Part shown: positions 6,869 through 16,060 of the stretch, piece after piece | Numbering within the stretch: the stretch's first letter is position 1 | Layout of the letters: every line of letters begins with the position of its first letter | Assembly (NCBI GenBank): GCA_021648185.1 | Contig: JAKITH010000002.1 | Location: 1 to 27,187, forward strand | Reading direction: 5' to 3' | Length of the DNA stretch: 27,187 nt | From: Thiomicrorhabdus sp. | GTDB lineage: Bacteria > Pseudomonadota > Gammaproteobacteria > Thiomicrospirales > Thiomicrospiraceae | Notes under the pieces: model-generated | The model's database searches: none | Told to the model about the DNA's origin: nothing | Seen by the model: only the letters and a program-made list of their open reading frames with translations | Position numbers and translations under genes: made by a program

Positions 6869-9637
6869 CTATGTTTTCTCTACTACGTTTGCTTTAAATG
6901 CGTTGACTTTATTTGTAAGCTTTACGATGCTCTCTTGAATCAAATCGTCGTAGGTGCTGTTTTTAAAGTGCCAAATGGAGGAGGTTTGTTCTGGCTGATG
7001 CCCTACGAGGTACGGCAGGGTTACAATAATTTTAAGGGATTGTTTTTCGAGGTAACGATCAATGGTATTGGTGTTGATACAACGATTAGCCGCATCCCAA
7101 CTGGCGAGTTTTTTTAGGGCACGGGTGTTGTAAAGATTAAAGACCATGCTGGTCATTTTATTAAGCTCTATAAATTGGATGCCTTGGTATTCAAAAACAT
7201 TTTTAACGGTCACGTTGTCGTTGATGTCGGCAATTAACCCACAAAAAATATCCCAATTGGCTTCGCCAAGCTCTTCAAATAAAAAACGCTTTACGATGGC
7301 GTAATTTCGTTCAAAGCCGCTGTCTAAGAGTACGTCGTCTTCGCAAACCTCTAGCGTCTGTACTTGCGCCGCTAAGGCACGTTCACTCAAGTATTTAAAG
7401 CTCATGGCGGCACCAATCCAGCCGTCAAAATGCCGCAACCCTGTAAAAAAAACACTTTTGGGAAGCTGCTGTTTAATGTAGGCGTGCCTTTGATAGGTTT
7501 CAGGCAGTGTTAAGACGATACGTTTGCTAAAATCTTCAGCTTTTAGATAGTTGGGAATGTTTTGTAAATTTCGAGTATCTAAAAGATTGGTTGCTGTTAG
7601 CATTCGGGCAAAGTAATAATGAAAATTTTCATTATCATGCGGTAAGTTGGCTGATTTTTTGGGCTGGGCTATTTGATCCTTTATGGCCTGACACATTGCG
7701 TTTATGTCGTTAACGGGGGTAAAGGTCACGTAGGGCTGTAAATTAGCATGTTGCGCCATGTCTGAGCTGGCTTCTGAGATAACGTTTAACCCCAGTGAAA
7801 GACATTCGTAAATACGGGTGGTTTCAAGCAGTGCATTTTCGTAGTAGTGAATATTAATCACTACGCGCCCTTGTTGTAGTTTTTGATAGAGCGCTTCGCC
7901 AAACACTTCGGATAGAATTAATACGCTAAATTGACGTTTTATTTGTTTAATAAAAGCTTGTCTGCGCGGGTTGTTCACGTCGCCATAAAAAACCACATCG
8001 TAAGCGGGTTCAACATTGTTTGCCAGCGTGGGCTTAAATGGGTTTATATTGGAAATGGGCGTCCAAAATATTTGCTTGTAGGACAGCTTGCCTTGTTGTT
8101 GCAAGAAACGAATGTTTTCTTGGGAGTAATCCATAATGGCGTAGGCGTTTTCTAGGGTGGTAAAGTAGGCTTTGGTAAACCAACGCGATGAAACGGATTG
8201 TTCCATTTGAAAAGCGATGTACAACCCAGGTAGCTTGGAGAACATTTGAGGACAGACAACAAAATGCAGGTTGTCACTAAACATTGTGGTATTGGGGTTA
8301 AGAATACGCACATTTTTTTTGCCTACCTTAATCAGTGATGTTTGAATCAGTTCGGCGATATAGAGCGTGTGTTTGGTCGCTAAAATATCAATGCCATCTT
8401 CTATTAAGGCGTCTACACCTTCTTGAGTAAGTGGCTTTTTTAGACGCACGCTTTTCAATTTTCCCCATACTTTTTGAAAGGCTTGATGAAACTGGCCTTT
8501 TAAGAGGTGAGAAAAAAAGGCTTGAATGTAACTTAGTGGTGTACCTGGCTGAGCTTCTTTTAAGGTAAATTGGCTTATTTTTCTTACAAAACGGGTCAAT
8601 CTCCAGCACCGGCTTTGCTTTATAAACGAAAGTTCATCCGTAAGCATTTGGTTATGTTCTTTTAGGCAGGCTAATTGCTGTGCCTGCTCTCTGTGAGCGA
8701 CTTCAAGTAACGCTCGTTGGTCTTGAAATGTTTTATACTGCTCTTTTTGAGTGCTAAATTGTTTCTCTAACGTTTCGTAGTGTTGCTGAAGCGCTTGCAG
8801 TTGCTTTTTAAGACGCGCTTCAGAAAGAAATTGCGCATCTTTTTCAAGCTGAACGTTTGTCAGTTGAGTTTGACACACCAACAACGCTTTGGCTGAAAAC
8901 AGCAGGTGATTGAGTTGCTCAACGTTTAGGTATTTTTTTGAGTGTTTTATAAACAAAAGCCATTGTGACTGAAAATCTAAATGGGTATTAGGAAGCCCAA
9001 TGCCACTTTCATCTATGCGATAGAGGGCGGAGAGTTGCGCAGTATGCTTTAAATTTCCGTACTGAATGACTTGCAACCAAAAGTTCCAGTCTTCGTATAG
9101 GTCTAAATGCTTATCAAAACGACAGCCTTTTTGGTAGGCCTCCTTTTTAAAGAGCACGGAGTGAATGGGCAGGTAGTTTTGGTAGGCGAGCTTAATGGGG
9201 TCAAATACTTCGTTATAACGGCCGTCTACGTGAACAATTTCTCCATTTTGTTCTGTAACGCATTGTGTTCCAGAGTAAGCGCCCATAATGTTTTTTTGAG
9301 GGCTTGATTTTTGCAATGTATTTAATAGATTTTCAATGTGATTTTCAAGAATCAGATCGTCGTCGTCTAAAAAAAGACAATAGTCTGCGCTGGCAAGTGA
9401 CATGGCTTTATTGGCCGCGATACTACGACCGTTGGGGATTGTGTTTTGATGATATTTCCAACGCACATCGGTGTGTTCTAGTATTTTTTTTACCACGTGC
9501 TCTACGTTTTCACCGTTATCATTGACAACAATGACTTCGAGTGGTCGGTGCGTTTGTTTTTTGACCGATTGCAAGGCTTCTTGCAAGCATTTGGCTCGGT
9601 TTTTAGTGCGTATTAAAATACTGACAAGCGGTTTCAT
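6869..9637 (-). CDS. Multidomain glycosyltransferase (GT2 + GT-B + GT25-like)
   Basis: This 922-residue protein appears to hold three transferase modules. Residues 1-230 are a GT2 (GT-A) domain: VSILIRTKNRAKCLQEAL, EVIVVND, the acidic motif DDDD at 91-94 and ED at 182-183. Residues 255-345 form a Gln/Glu-rich coiled coil. Residues 450-690 look like a GT-B domain, with RIYECLSLGLNVISEA near 608-623 as the donor-site helix. Residues 705-895 resemble the GT25/LPS transferase fold, with EVCEDDVLL in place of ALEDDV, WDIFCGL, IDRYL and a GHQPEQTSSIW ending. It is probably cytoplasmic and may build or cap several linkages of the exported glycan. It overlaps the upstream deacetylase gene by ATGA (9634-9637), implying coupled translation. 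GT2 is certain, GT-B likely and GT25-like moderately sure. Confidence 0.8.
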   Translation of the reverse strand: MKPLVSILIRTKNRAKCLQEALQSVKKQTHRPLEVIVVNDNGENVEHVVKKILEHTDVRWKYHQNTIPNGRSIAANKAMSLASADYCLFLDDDDLILENHIENLLNTLQKSSPQKNIMGAYSGTQCVTEQNGEIVHVDGRYNEVFDPIKLAYQNYLPIHSVLFKKEAYQKGCRFDKHLDLYEDWNFWLQVIQYGNLKHTAQLSALYRIDESGIGLPNTHLDFQSQWLLFIKHSKKYLNVEQLNHLLFSAKALLVCQTQLTNVQLEKDAQFLSEARLKKQLQALQQHYETLEKQFSTQKEQYKTFQDQRALLEVAHREQAQQLACLKEHNQMLTDELSFIKQSRCWRLTRFVRKISQFTLKEAQPGTPLSYIQAFFSHLLKGQFHQAFQKVWGKLKSVRLKKPLTQEGVDALIEDGIDILATKHTLYIAELIQTSLIKVGKKNVRILNPNTTMFSDNLHFVVCPQMFSKLPGLYIAFQMEQSVSSRWFTKAYFTTLENAYAIMDYSQENIRFLQQQGKLSYKQIFWTPISNINPFKPTLANNVEPAYDVVFYGDVNNPRRQAFIKQIKRQFSVLILSEVFGEALYQKLQQGRVVINIHYYENALLETTRIYECLSLGLNVISEASSDMAQHANLQPYVTFTPVNDINAMCQAIKDQIAQPKKSANLPHDNENFHYYFARMLTATNLLDTRNLQNIPNYLKAEDFSKRIVLTLPETYQRHAYIKQQLPKSVFFTGLRHFDGWIGAAMSFKYLSERALAAQVQTLEVCEDDVLLDSGFERNYAIVKRFLFEELGEANWDIFCGLIADINDNVTVKNVFEYQGIQFIELNKMTSMVFNLYNTRALKKLASWDAANRCINTNTIDRYLEKQSLKIIVTLPYLVGHQPEQTSSIWHFKNSTYDDLIQESIVKLTNKVNAFKANVVEKT

Positions 9638-11316
9638 TTAAAGTCACTGTCTCCGGCAGAAAACCAGCATTTATTGATGACTTTTTCGGTCACTTTTGTG
9701 CAAATACCAGGCGCGGGCAGTGCTATCCAACCCGCATGTTCTTGCTGCCCTTCTGGTAGGTCGTTAATAAAGCTTTCGGTTCCCCACGCTTTTATGAGAG
9801 GGAGGTTGAGCTTAATCGCATGGCGCTGTAGTGCATTGAGTAACTGGGGTATGTATTGCTTTTGAGTAAAAACAAGGTCTATTATTTCGAGACAGTCGTC
9901 ATGAATTAAAAATACGATACCTCCAACGATGCGTTGACACATGGCGGATAGCGTAAGGCATTCGTAGGACTTAAGCGCGTATTTAAAATAGCGGTCGTAC
10001 CAGTATTGAGCCGATCGGTCTAAAACCAGTTGATGACTTAATGCCTTTTTCATTTGAAAAAATACGCGATCTACCCATAAAAAATGATTAGGCGATTTAT
10101 CGGTAATGACATTAACTGAAAAGAATAATTTATTTTTTAATGAAACTTTACATGACGCTTCGTTAACCTGCTTGCTCCAATTAAACAGGCGATCGCCATA
10201 GCGATAAAGCTTGAGTGCAACGCCGAGTTTAAGCGCGCGCGCATGCGGAAAACCAAAGGAGAGTTGCAATGCTTTGGTCTCGCCAATATAGGGGTCTATA
10301 AAAACTTCACTCATTTTATAAAACACGCCTCTCTTTCCAACGGAGGTACGAAATTTTGGATGCACCATAACGTCTGCAATTTGAGACGTCCACAACGCGG
10401 TTTGGGCTAAATGTGCTTTTCGTGTTAAGTTTCCGTAAAAAGCAAACAACCGACCGTTGCTGTCTTTGCACACGGTTCCTTTCAAAAGTTCAGGTTCGTA
10501 TTTCCATTGCCACCATTGCGACGGAGGCGCTTGCCCATAAATTTCGGCAAATAGTGCGGTAATGCCTTTTTGGTGCGTGGTGTCTGCCTGCTCAATAGTA
10601 TAACCTTGACGATTTTCTATAACATTGCGATGAAGGTAAAAGGCTTCGGCAAAATGCCCTTCTTTGGCAAGATGCCCTGTAAAAAGGCTTCGGTAGCTGC
10701 TTAAACCGTACATAGCGCGTTGGTAAGCGCCACATTTTAGCGCGGTTTCATGACACTGTAGTGCGGCTTTTTTAACGGGGTAATTTTGAGTGATGTCTAG
10801 CACGCAATTGGTTTGTACAGGAGTCCAAACTTCGTAAAAAAGAATACTTTTAACCATGGGAATCGTTTGTATCGCCTGATAAGCACTCTCTCCTACGATA
10901 GCATGATCGGGGTGCATGTCTTTTAGCCAAGGGGCAATCACATCTGTGGCCGAAAATTGGCAAATGGACGTTTTTATTTTGTTACTAAGGTCTTGCACTT
11001 GATTAAGCGAGCCATCGGGCAAGTTCCAGTATTCAATACTGGCATTGGGGCTAAGCAAGTTTAAGGCACTTTTAAACTCTTTCTGGCGTTCTTGCGCGGC
11101 GCTTTCATCTAACTCACCTGCCCCGCTTCCGTCACTTACCAACACGATTAAAATGGGAGTGTTCTGCTGATGCAATTGATTAATGAGACCACCACAGCCT
11201 AAGCTTTCGTCGTCTGGGTGCGGTATAAAAACAATCACTCGCTCAAACGCATTAATCTCTAAGGCACTGGGGGGAGAAGCGGGTTGTGTATTAAAGAGTG
11301 AGCAGTGTTTGTTCAT
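9634..11316 (-). CDS. PIG-L deacetylase fused to a GNAT acyltransferase domain
   Basis: The N-terminal half is a PIG-L/LmbE deacetylase with VFIPHPDDESLGCGG and the second metal motif MHPDH, both zinc-ligand motifs intact. PIG-L enzymes remove N-acetyl groups from sugars. The C-terminal part (from about residue 240) begins with YTIEQAD and has FAEIYGQAPPSQWWQWKY, typical of a GNAT-superfamily acyltransferase that acts on sugar amines; its far end has the second GNAT half (IVFLIHDDCLEIIDLVF). One polypeptide could therefore deacetylate a sugar and re-acylate the freed amine. An in-frame ATG at 11361 would add 15 residues; neither start has a clear ribosome site, and I prefer 11316 because the overlap with the previous gene is shorter. 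The next gene overlaps by 4 bases. Confidence 0.8.
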   Translation of the reverse strand: MNKHCSLFNTQPASPPSALEINAFERVIVFIPHPDDESLGCGGLINQLHQQNTPILIVLVSDGSGAGELDESAAQERQKEFKSALNLLSPNASIEYWNLPDGSLNQVQDLSNKIKTSICQFSATDVIAPWLKDMHPDHAIVGESAYQAIQTIPMVKSILFYEVWTPVQTNCVLDITQNYPVKKAALQCHETALKCGAYQRAMYGLSSYRSLFTGHLAKEGHFAEAFYLHRNVIENRQGYTIEQADTTHQKGITALFAEIYGQAPPSQWWQWKYEPELLKGTVCKDSNGRLFAFYGNLTRKAHLAQTALWTSQIADVMVHPKFRTSVGKRGVFYKMSEVFIDPYIGETKALQLSFGFPHARALKLGVALKLYRYGDRLFNWSKQVNEASCKVSLKNKLFFSVNVITDKSPNHFLWVDRVFFQMKKALSHQLVLDRSAQYWYDRYFKYALKSYECLTLSAMCQRIVGGIVFLIHDDCLEIIDLVFTQKQYIPQLLNALQRHAIKLNLPLIKAWGTESFINDLPEGQQEHAGWIALPAPGICTKVTEKVINKCWFSAGDSDFK

Positions 11317-12499
11317 AATGTGTGGAGACTGTTTTCCAGTTAGGCCAGTTTTGTGCGGCATTTAGGGCTTGTTTTTTCCAAAATTGTTGTAGCTCTGGAT
11401 TGGTTAAGAGCTGATAATAGGCTTTTGCAAAGTATTGTGCCTCATTGGGAACGAGCCATGCACCATCTCCCAGCACTTCGCAACTGGCGCCACCTGCTGA
11501 GATGACACAGGGCAAACCGTAAGCAATAGCTTCACGATTTGCTAACCCAAATGATTCAACGTGACAGGCACTGGTGTAAATATCTGCATGTTCTAACGCT
11601 TGTTCTAGACTTTTATTGTCAATACGACGGTTGCCAACCCCACCGCTTTCAACATCTGATGATTTTTGAATGCATATTTCCCGAATTTCGGGTGGGTATT
11701 TTACCCCTTTTTTTAAGGCGTATTGCATTAATCTATTTTTATCCCCCCCCCCTAAGATAATAAGCTGTGCTTCTATATGGTATTGGGTTTGCAGTAGGTG
11801 GATTGCATCAATCAATATTTGGTATTTTTTTGCGGGGGCGATTCGACCTAACGCAATAATACGTGGGGGGGAATTAGGGGAGAGAAAAGAATCAGACGTT
11901 GAAGATAATTCGGGATGTCCATACGGCATGGCTTGCCAGTTTTTAGGCGGCTGTGAAAGTTGCATGTCACGTAACAAAAGAGTCATGGCGCTTTCTGAAG
12001 GCGACCAAACCCAGTCTGCTTTCAGGAGAATTTTTTTTTCGTAACGCAGTAAATATTTATAGACGGCATTGCTCAAAAAAAGTCCATCTTGCTTTACGGC
12101 CCAAGCAAAGCTTCCCAATCCGTGCTCTGACACGCCCCATTTAAAAGGTTTAACCCATGTTGCTTTTAAAAAATAATGGGCATTAAAACCAAAACAGAGC
12201 CATGGGTCTTGAAACCATACGTGGGAAAACGATCCTTTTCGGGCGGTTTTTGCGGCCATCCACCCTTGAATAAGACGCTCTGCAAATGCGCCTGACAAAA
12301 TGCCAAGACAGGATGGCAACCAGCAAATTAACCTAGGATGCCATTTATGGTGCGCGGCAGCGCATTCTGTTTGACTAAAGTAGTGAACGTGATGCCCCAT
12401 GGCTTTAAATTCTACCGCGATACGCTGAATAGATTTACCTAAACCGTATTTCTTATCGGCTTCATTTTCTCGTGTCACAATTAAAATATTCATAACCAT
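11291..12499 (-). CDS. GT4-family glycosyltransferase
   Basis: This GT-B transferase of about 400 residues begins MVMNILIVTREN, with an AxxKYGLGKS acceptor-side loop typical of GT4. The donor half has PPRIIALGRIAPAKKY, then AQLIILGGG, and the E-x7-E motif in ESFGLANREAIAYG followed by GLPCVISAGGASCEVL. It should transfer a sugar from a nucleotide donor to the exported polysaccharide on the cytoplasmic side. The ATG at 12499 follows the wzt stop codon by one base, which suggests reinitiation; 12493 and 12517 are other possible starts. Its three Gly codons in LGGG are written as ten G in a row (11743-11752), a slippage-prone tract in the middle of the donor domain. The reading frame is open in this sequence. 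Confidence 0.85.
   Translation of the reverse strand: MVMNILIVTRENEADKKYGLGKSIQRIAVEFKAMGHHVHYFSQTECAAAHHKWHPRLICWLPSCLGILSGAFAERLIQGWMAAKTARKGSFSHVWFQDPWLCFGFNAHYFLKATWVKPFKWGVSEHGLGSFAWAVKQDGLFLSNAVYKYLLRYEKKILLKADWVWSPSESAMTLLLRDMQLSQPPKNWQAMPYGHPELSSTSDSFLSPNSPPRIIALGRIAPAKKYQILIDAIHLLQTQYHIEAQLIILGGGDKNRLMQYALKKGVKYPPEIREICIQKSSDVESGGVGNRRIDNKSLEQALEHADIYTSACHVESFGLANREAIAYGLPCVISAGGASCEVLGDGAWLVPNEAQYFAKAYYQLLTNPELQQFWKKQALNAAQNWPNWKTVSTHYEQTLLTL
11743..11752 (-). repeat. Ten-base homopolymer (G10 on the coding strand) in the GT4 gene
   Basis: C10 on the plus strand is G10 in the coding strand, read as GGG GGG GGG plus the first base of GAT (LGGGD). A gain or loss of one base would shift the frame inside the donor-binding domain. 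Tracts of this size in surface-sugar genes are classic phase-variation switches in other bacteria. Confidence 0.75.
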
Positions 12500-12500
12500 T

Positions 12501-13796
12501 TCATGTAGACCAAACACGATTGATATGAAAAACCCCTTGCTCTAGTGGGTTATTTTGTTGTTTTATTTTAAAACGTGCGCAGGGTATTCTTTGATCATAA
12601 AATAAAATGCCTTTTTCACATAGCAAGTAGGCTTCTATCCAATATTCTCCCTTAAGCAGGGGAATATTTTCAAATGTAATGATTGCACTGGCTTGGCCAT
12701 TTTGGCATTGAATGGGTTGCTTATTAATATGCTTATCGGAGTGAGAACCCGCACTGGCAATCATTCGGCTGTCTGCACTATGAATCGTTATGGCAAAAGA
12801 GGGGGGGGGGATATTTTCATCGCATGTCCATATGGCTTTTATGGTGAGAGCTGACTCTCCTGAAGTGCCCTCGGGAACATGGGTTAGACTTGCAGCTTGT
12901 GGCGTATTTTCTGTTGTAAGGCTGACAATAACCTCTTTAAACTTGGGGGGTACATAATCAAGCGTGGCTGAGAACCCTAAGCTTTGTAATGTATTGCCAT
13001 CTGGCGCACTCAATCCAGTATGGTGTTCAACACTGTGTAAATAGGCTTCGTAACGTTTAACCACTTCATTTGGCTGACCAAAAGCAACGCTCTCTCCTTT
13101 TTTTAACCAAATCGCTTTGGTGCAAATGGCTTCAACTTGATAGAGATTATGCGTGCAAAACAAGATGGTTGTTCCTTTTTGCCTAAGCGCCATAATGCGT
13201 TCAAACGATTTTCGGGCAAAAGCGCCATCCCCAACACTCAGAGCTTCATCAATAATTAAAATATCTGGCTCTACACTGGTGGCAACGGAGAAGGCCAGCC
13301 GAACTAACATACCGCTGGAGTAGGTTTTCACGGGCTGGTCAATGGACTCTCTCACGCCTGAAAAGTCTACAATTTCATCAAAACGTGCCTCAATGTCGGC
13401 ACGTTGCATTCCGAGAATACCTGCATTTAAAAATACATTTTCTCGCCCTGTAAATTCTGGATTAAACCCCGATCCAAGCTCTAATAAAGCGGCCACTCTA
13501 CCTTGTACATGAAGCTCGCCTGAAGTGACTGGTAAGGTGCCACAAATCAATTGCAGCAGGGTACTTTTTCCGGCGCCATTTTCACCGACTATGCCTAACA
13601 CTTCACCTTTTAATAGGGTTAAATTAATGGGTTTTAATGCATAATAAGACGCAACTTCTGACATTTTATGTTTAAAAATAAAGTGCTTAAAACGATCCGA
13701 TGGCTTTGCATATAGATAATATTGTTTACACAAGCCAGTCGCTTGAATTGCAACGTTGTCCTGCAATGTAATGGGGGTTTGTTCCTTAGAGGACAT
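12501..13796 (-). CDS. wzt: Polysaccharide ABC exporter ATPase Wzt with C-terminal binding domain
   Basis: This is the ATPase of an O-antigen/teichoic-acid type exporter. Walker A GENGAGKST, signature KTYSSGM, Walker B ILIIDEA and the H-loop CTHN are all present in the first 240 residues, with the family pattern FTGRENVFLNAGILG. The C-terminal 180 residues match the position and strand-rich character of the Wzt-C domain that recognises the finished, capped glycan. The ATG at 13796 has AAAGGA 7 bases upstream and is preferred over the TTG at 13802. It overlaps wzm by 11 bases. A C10 tract (coding strand) lies in the C-terminal domain at IPPPS. A slip there would remove the recognition domain but leave the ATPase intact, a possible switch of export specificity. 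Confidence 0.92.
   Translation of the reverse strand: MSSKEQTPITLQDNVAIQATGLCKQYYLYAKPSDRFKHFIFKHKMSEVASYYALKPINLTLLKGEVLGIVGENGAGKSTLLQLICGTLPVTSGELHVQGRVAALLELGSGFNPEFTGRENVFLNAGILGMQRADIEARFDEIVDFSGVRESIDQPVKTYSSGMLVRLAFSVATSVEPDILIIDEALSVGDGAFARKSFERIMALRQKGTTILFCTHNLYQVEAICTKAIWLKKGESVAFGQPNEVVKRYEAYLHSVEHHTGLSAPDGNTLQSLGFSATLDYVPPKFKEVIVSLTTENTPQAASLTHVPEGTSGESALTIKAIWTCDENIPPPSFAITIHSADSRMIASAGSHSDKHINKQPIQCQNGQASAIITFENIPLLKGEYWIEAYLLCEKGILFYDQRIPCARFKIKQQNNPLEQGVFHINRVWST
12801..12810 (-). repeat. Ten-base homopolymer (C10 on the coding strand) in wzt
   Basis: G10 on the plus strand encodes the C of ATC followed by three CCC Pro codons, near residue 330 of Wzt, in the carbohydrate-binding domain. 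The frame is open at this length. It lies only about 1 kb from the similar tract in the GT4 gene. Confidence 0.75.
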
Positions 13797-14604
13797 CTGC
13801 AAATCCTTTTTTTAATTTCGAAAAAACCCACCAACCTAAAAAGAGGGTTAACAGTGAAATTAACCATATTTTGCTCATGTCAAACAACGAAATCCATTGC
13901 CCATCCACTAATACTGTACGCGTCATTTCCATAAACTGTGCGAGCGGGTTGCTCATATAAAGCCCTCTAAAGGCTTCTGGAATGGAGGTCACTGGGTAAA
14001 AAACGGGGGACAAAAACATTAATAGACTGGCTAACAAGGTGTTAATTTGCTTTAAATCTCTAAAAAATACGCCAAGGGCAGAAAATAAAAGGGTTAAGCC
14101 AAGCATAAAGATCATTAGGGCCAATAGAATAAAAGGAAGCTGTAAAATCGCAAAATTAAGCGTATGAATCCACGCGGTAAATAGTATCAGAACAAATAAC
14201 ATAACCAGCAAGTTCACTGCGGCAGAAAGCACGCTTGCAACGGCAATAATAGGCAAAGGAAAAACAATTTTTGTCACTAGGTTTGAGTGACTGAGAATCA
14301 GGCTAGGGGACTTTCCTGTCAGTTCTGCAAAAAAATTAAATATGAGCATTCCAATAAAAACATGCAACGCAAACCCCATAGTTCCAAGCGATTCGGTACC
14401 GGGCCATTTCAATTTAAAAATGCCATTAAAGACCAGCGTTAATACAAGTAGCATAAGGATGGGGGCAATAAAGACCCAGCCTATACCAATAAAGCTTCCT
14501 TTATATTGTTCAAGAACTTGACGCTTAACAAACTGCCAAAGCACATAGCGATGCGCTTTAAAATAATCGATCAATTTAAGCTCCATATTTTGAGTTCGTA
14601 TCAT
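13786..14604 (-). CDS. wzm: Polysaccharide ABC exporter permease Wzm
   Basis: The 272-residue protein is an ABC-2 type permease with about six membrane segments. The starts of the segments are visible in GWVFIAPILMLLVLTLVF, FALHVFIGMLIFNFF, FPLPIIAVASVLSAAVN, FILLALMIFMLGLTLLFSALG and the C-terminal IWLISLLTLFLGWWVF. The motif VFFRDLKQI followed by FLSPVFYPVTSIP is typical of O-antigen permeases. With Wzt it should move a lipid-linked polysaccharide across the inner membrane. It begins 25 bases after the HlyD-type gene and overlaps wzt, so all belong to one transcript. No strong ribosome site precedes the ATG; codon 7 (Met) is a possible alternative. Confidence 0.92.
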   Translation of the reverse strand: MIRTQNMELKLIDYFKAHRYVLWQFVKRQVLEQYKGSFIGIGWVFIAPILMLLVLTLVFNGIFKLKWPGTESLGTMGFALHVFIGMLIFNFFAELTGKSPSLILSHSNLVTKIVFPLPIIAVASVLSAAVNLLVMLFVLILFTAWIHTLNFAILQLPFILLALMIFMLGLTLLFSALGVFFRDLKQINTLLASLLMFLSPVFYPVTSIPEAFRGLYMSNPLAQFMEMTRTVLVDGQWISLFDMSKIWLISLLTLFLGWWVFSKLKKGFADVL

Positions 14605-14629
14605 CCGTGCAAGAACGACTTAAAGAGAC

Positions 14630-16060
14630 TTATTCTTCGTTAAACGCACGAACAAACATATTTGAAAAAGGCTTCACAAAATACCCCAACAATGTTCTTT
14701 CGCCTATTTTAATCATTACTTCAGCCGGCATACCTGGTAACAAAAACAACCCATCTTCTTCCATTTGTTTCACGCCACTTTCCGTAATTCGAATTTTCGC
14801 TTCAAAATATTCCAAACCTGTTTTGTCATCATAAAACTTATCCGCCGATACATGATAAACCTCGCCCTCAACCACTTGTGTTATTTGTGCATTAAAAGCC
14901 GAGAACCGTACATCTGATAACAACCCAACATACACTTTATCAATATCCATAATAGCCACTTTTGCCTTAACAACATACTCCCTAACATTCGGGACAATTT
15001 CCATTAACGTAACGCCAGGTTTAACCACCTCACCAAGGGTAAAAACAGATAAACCATTCACCACTCCACTCACAGGTGAAAGAATTTCCATTCGGTTCGA
15101 ACGATCGCTTAATGCCAACCGTCTCGCTTCCAATTCAATTTTTTCTGCTTGCACTTGCCTTAGCTCAGTAATGGTGGCTTCCGTAAACTGCTTTTTTCTT
15201 AATAGACTCTGGGATTTTGTTTCCGTAATTTGCAGTTTTAATCGAGCAATTTCTGAACGTGTCGAATTACGCTCCCCTTCTAGCGTTGCTAAAGAGCGTT
15301 TTAACTCTTCTAGCCTTATTTTGTCCGTAAACTGCTCTTTATACAGCGCCTCCCAATCCTTAACTTCACTTTTAAAAGAGATAATTCGTGAATCTAAAGA
15401 ACGTACGAGCGATTTCAATCCAACAATTTGCTCTTTAAAGGAGCTGATTTTCTGTTTATAGATATTTAACTCACCCATCAGCGCATTTTTTCGAGCCAAA
15501 AACAACTCTTTTTGACTTGCCAGAATCTCCTTAACATGCGCCTTAACATAGCGATTATTTTGCAAACTTAACAGCGTCTCTGGAAACTCTAACTCAGTAG
15601 AAAAGGTACGCTCCGACTTTAATCTTGCCTCCACCCCCAGCAACTCGTACTGTCTAGACACCACGGAAGATAATTCGGCTTTCACCTGCGTGTTCGATAA
15701 TTTAATTAAGGTATCCCCTTTCTGGACTAAAGCGCCTTCCCTTACCAGTATTTCAGAGATAATCCCCCCCTCAAAATGTTGCACCACACGGTTGTGCGAT
15801 ACAACACTCACTTCTCCAGAAGCAATGGCTGAGCTGCTTAATGGTGCCAACGATGCCCAGCCGCCAAATAACACAAATACCACAAACAGTACGATAAAAC
15901 CCATTCGACGATATTGTAAATAGTCGCCATCCAGTACTGCAATATCACTTACCGCAGGTTCAACCGCGCGATCAACAATCGTCCCCTCAATCGTCACGGA
16001 GTCTTTTTGCTTCGCATCTCTTAATGAACCGATTTTTTTAGATTGTTTGTCTTGAGACAT
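14630..16060 (-). CDS. Type I secretion membrane fusion protein (HlyD/PrtE family)
   Basis: The 476-residue protein has a cytoplasmic N-terminus, one membrane segment at about 52-72 (MGFIVLFVVFVLFGGWASL), a lipoyl/barrel-sandwich half motif (VVQHFEGGIISEILVREGALVQKGDTLIKL), a long coiled-coil hairpin (about 130-310), the second lipoyl half (ILSPVSGVVNGLSVFTLGEVV) and a beta-barrel end with LLPGMPAEVMIKIGERT, a signature of the PrtE/AprE/HlyD type. It should link the PrtD-type ABC protein to the TolC-type channel for one-step export of the S-layer protein. It has its own start (AAGG 8 bases before ATG) and is separated from the other two exporter genes by a terminator, so it is transcribed mainly with wzm-wzt and the glycosyltransferases. 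Confidence 0.93.
   Translation of the reverse strand: MSQDKQSKKIGSLRDAKQKDSVTIEGTIVDRAVEPAVSDIAVLDGDYLQYRRMGFIVLFVVFVLFGGWASLAPLSSSAIASGEVSVVSHNRVVQHFEGGIISEILVREGALVQKGDTLIKLSNTQVKAELSSVVSRQYELLGVEARLKSERTFSTELEFPETLLSLQNNRYVKAHVKEILASQKELFLARKNALMGELNIYKQKISSFKEQIVGLKSLVRSLDSRIISFKSEVKDWEALYKEQFTDKIRLEELKRSLATLEGERNSTRSEIARLKLQITETKSQSLLRKKQFTEATITELRQVQAEKIELEARRLALSDRSNRMEILSPVSGVVNGLSVFTLGEVVKPGVTLMEIVPNVREYVVKAKVAIMDIDKVYVGLLSDVRFSAFNAQITQVVEGEVYHVSADKFYDDKTGLEYFEAKIRITESGVKQMEEDGLFLLPGMPAEVMIKIGERTLLGYFVKPFSNMFVRAFNEE

Noticed and set aside
11670..12044. 124-residue plus-strand open frame opposite the GT4 gene
   Set aside because: The opposite strand encodes a clear GT4 enzyme with conserved motifs; the product has no recognisable pattern.
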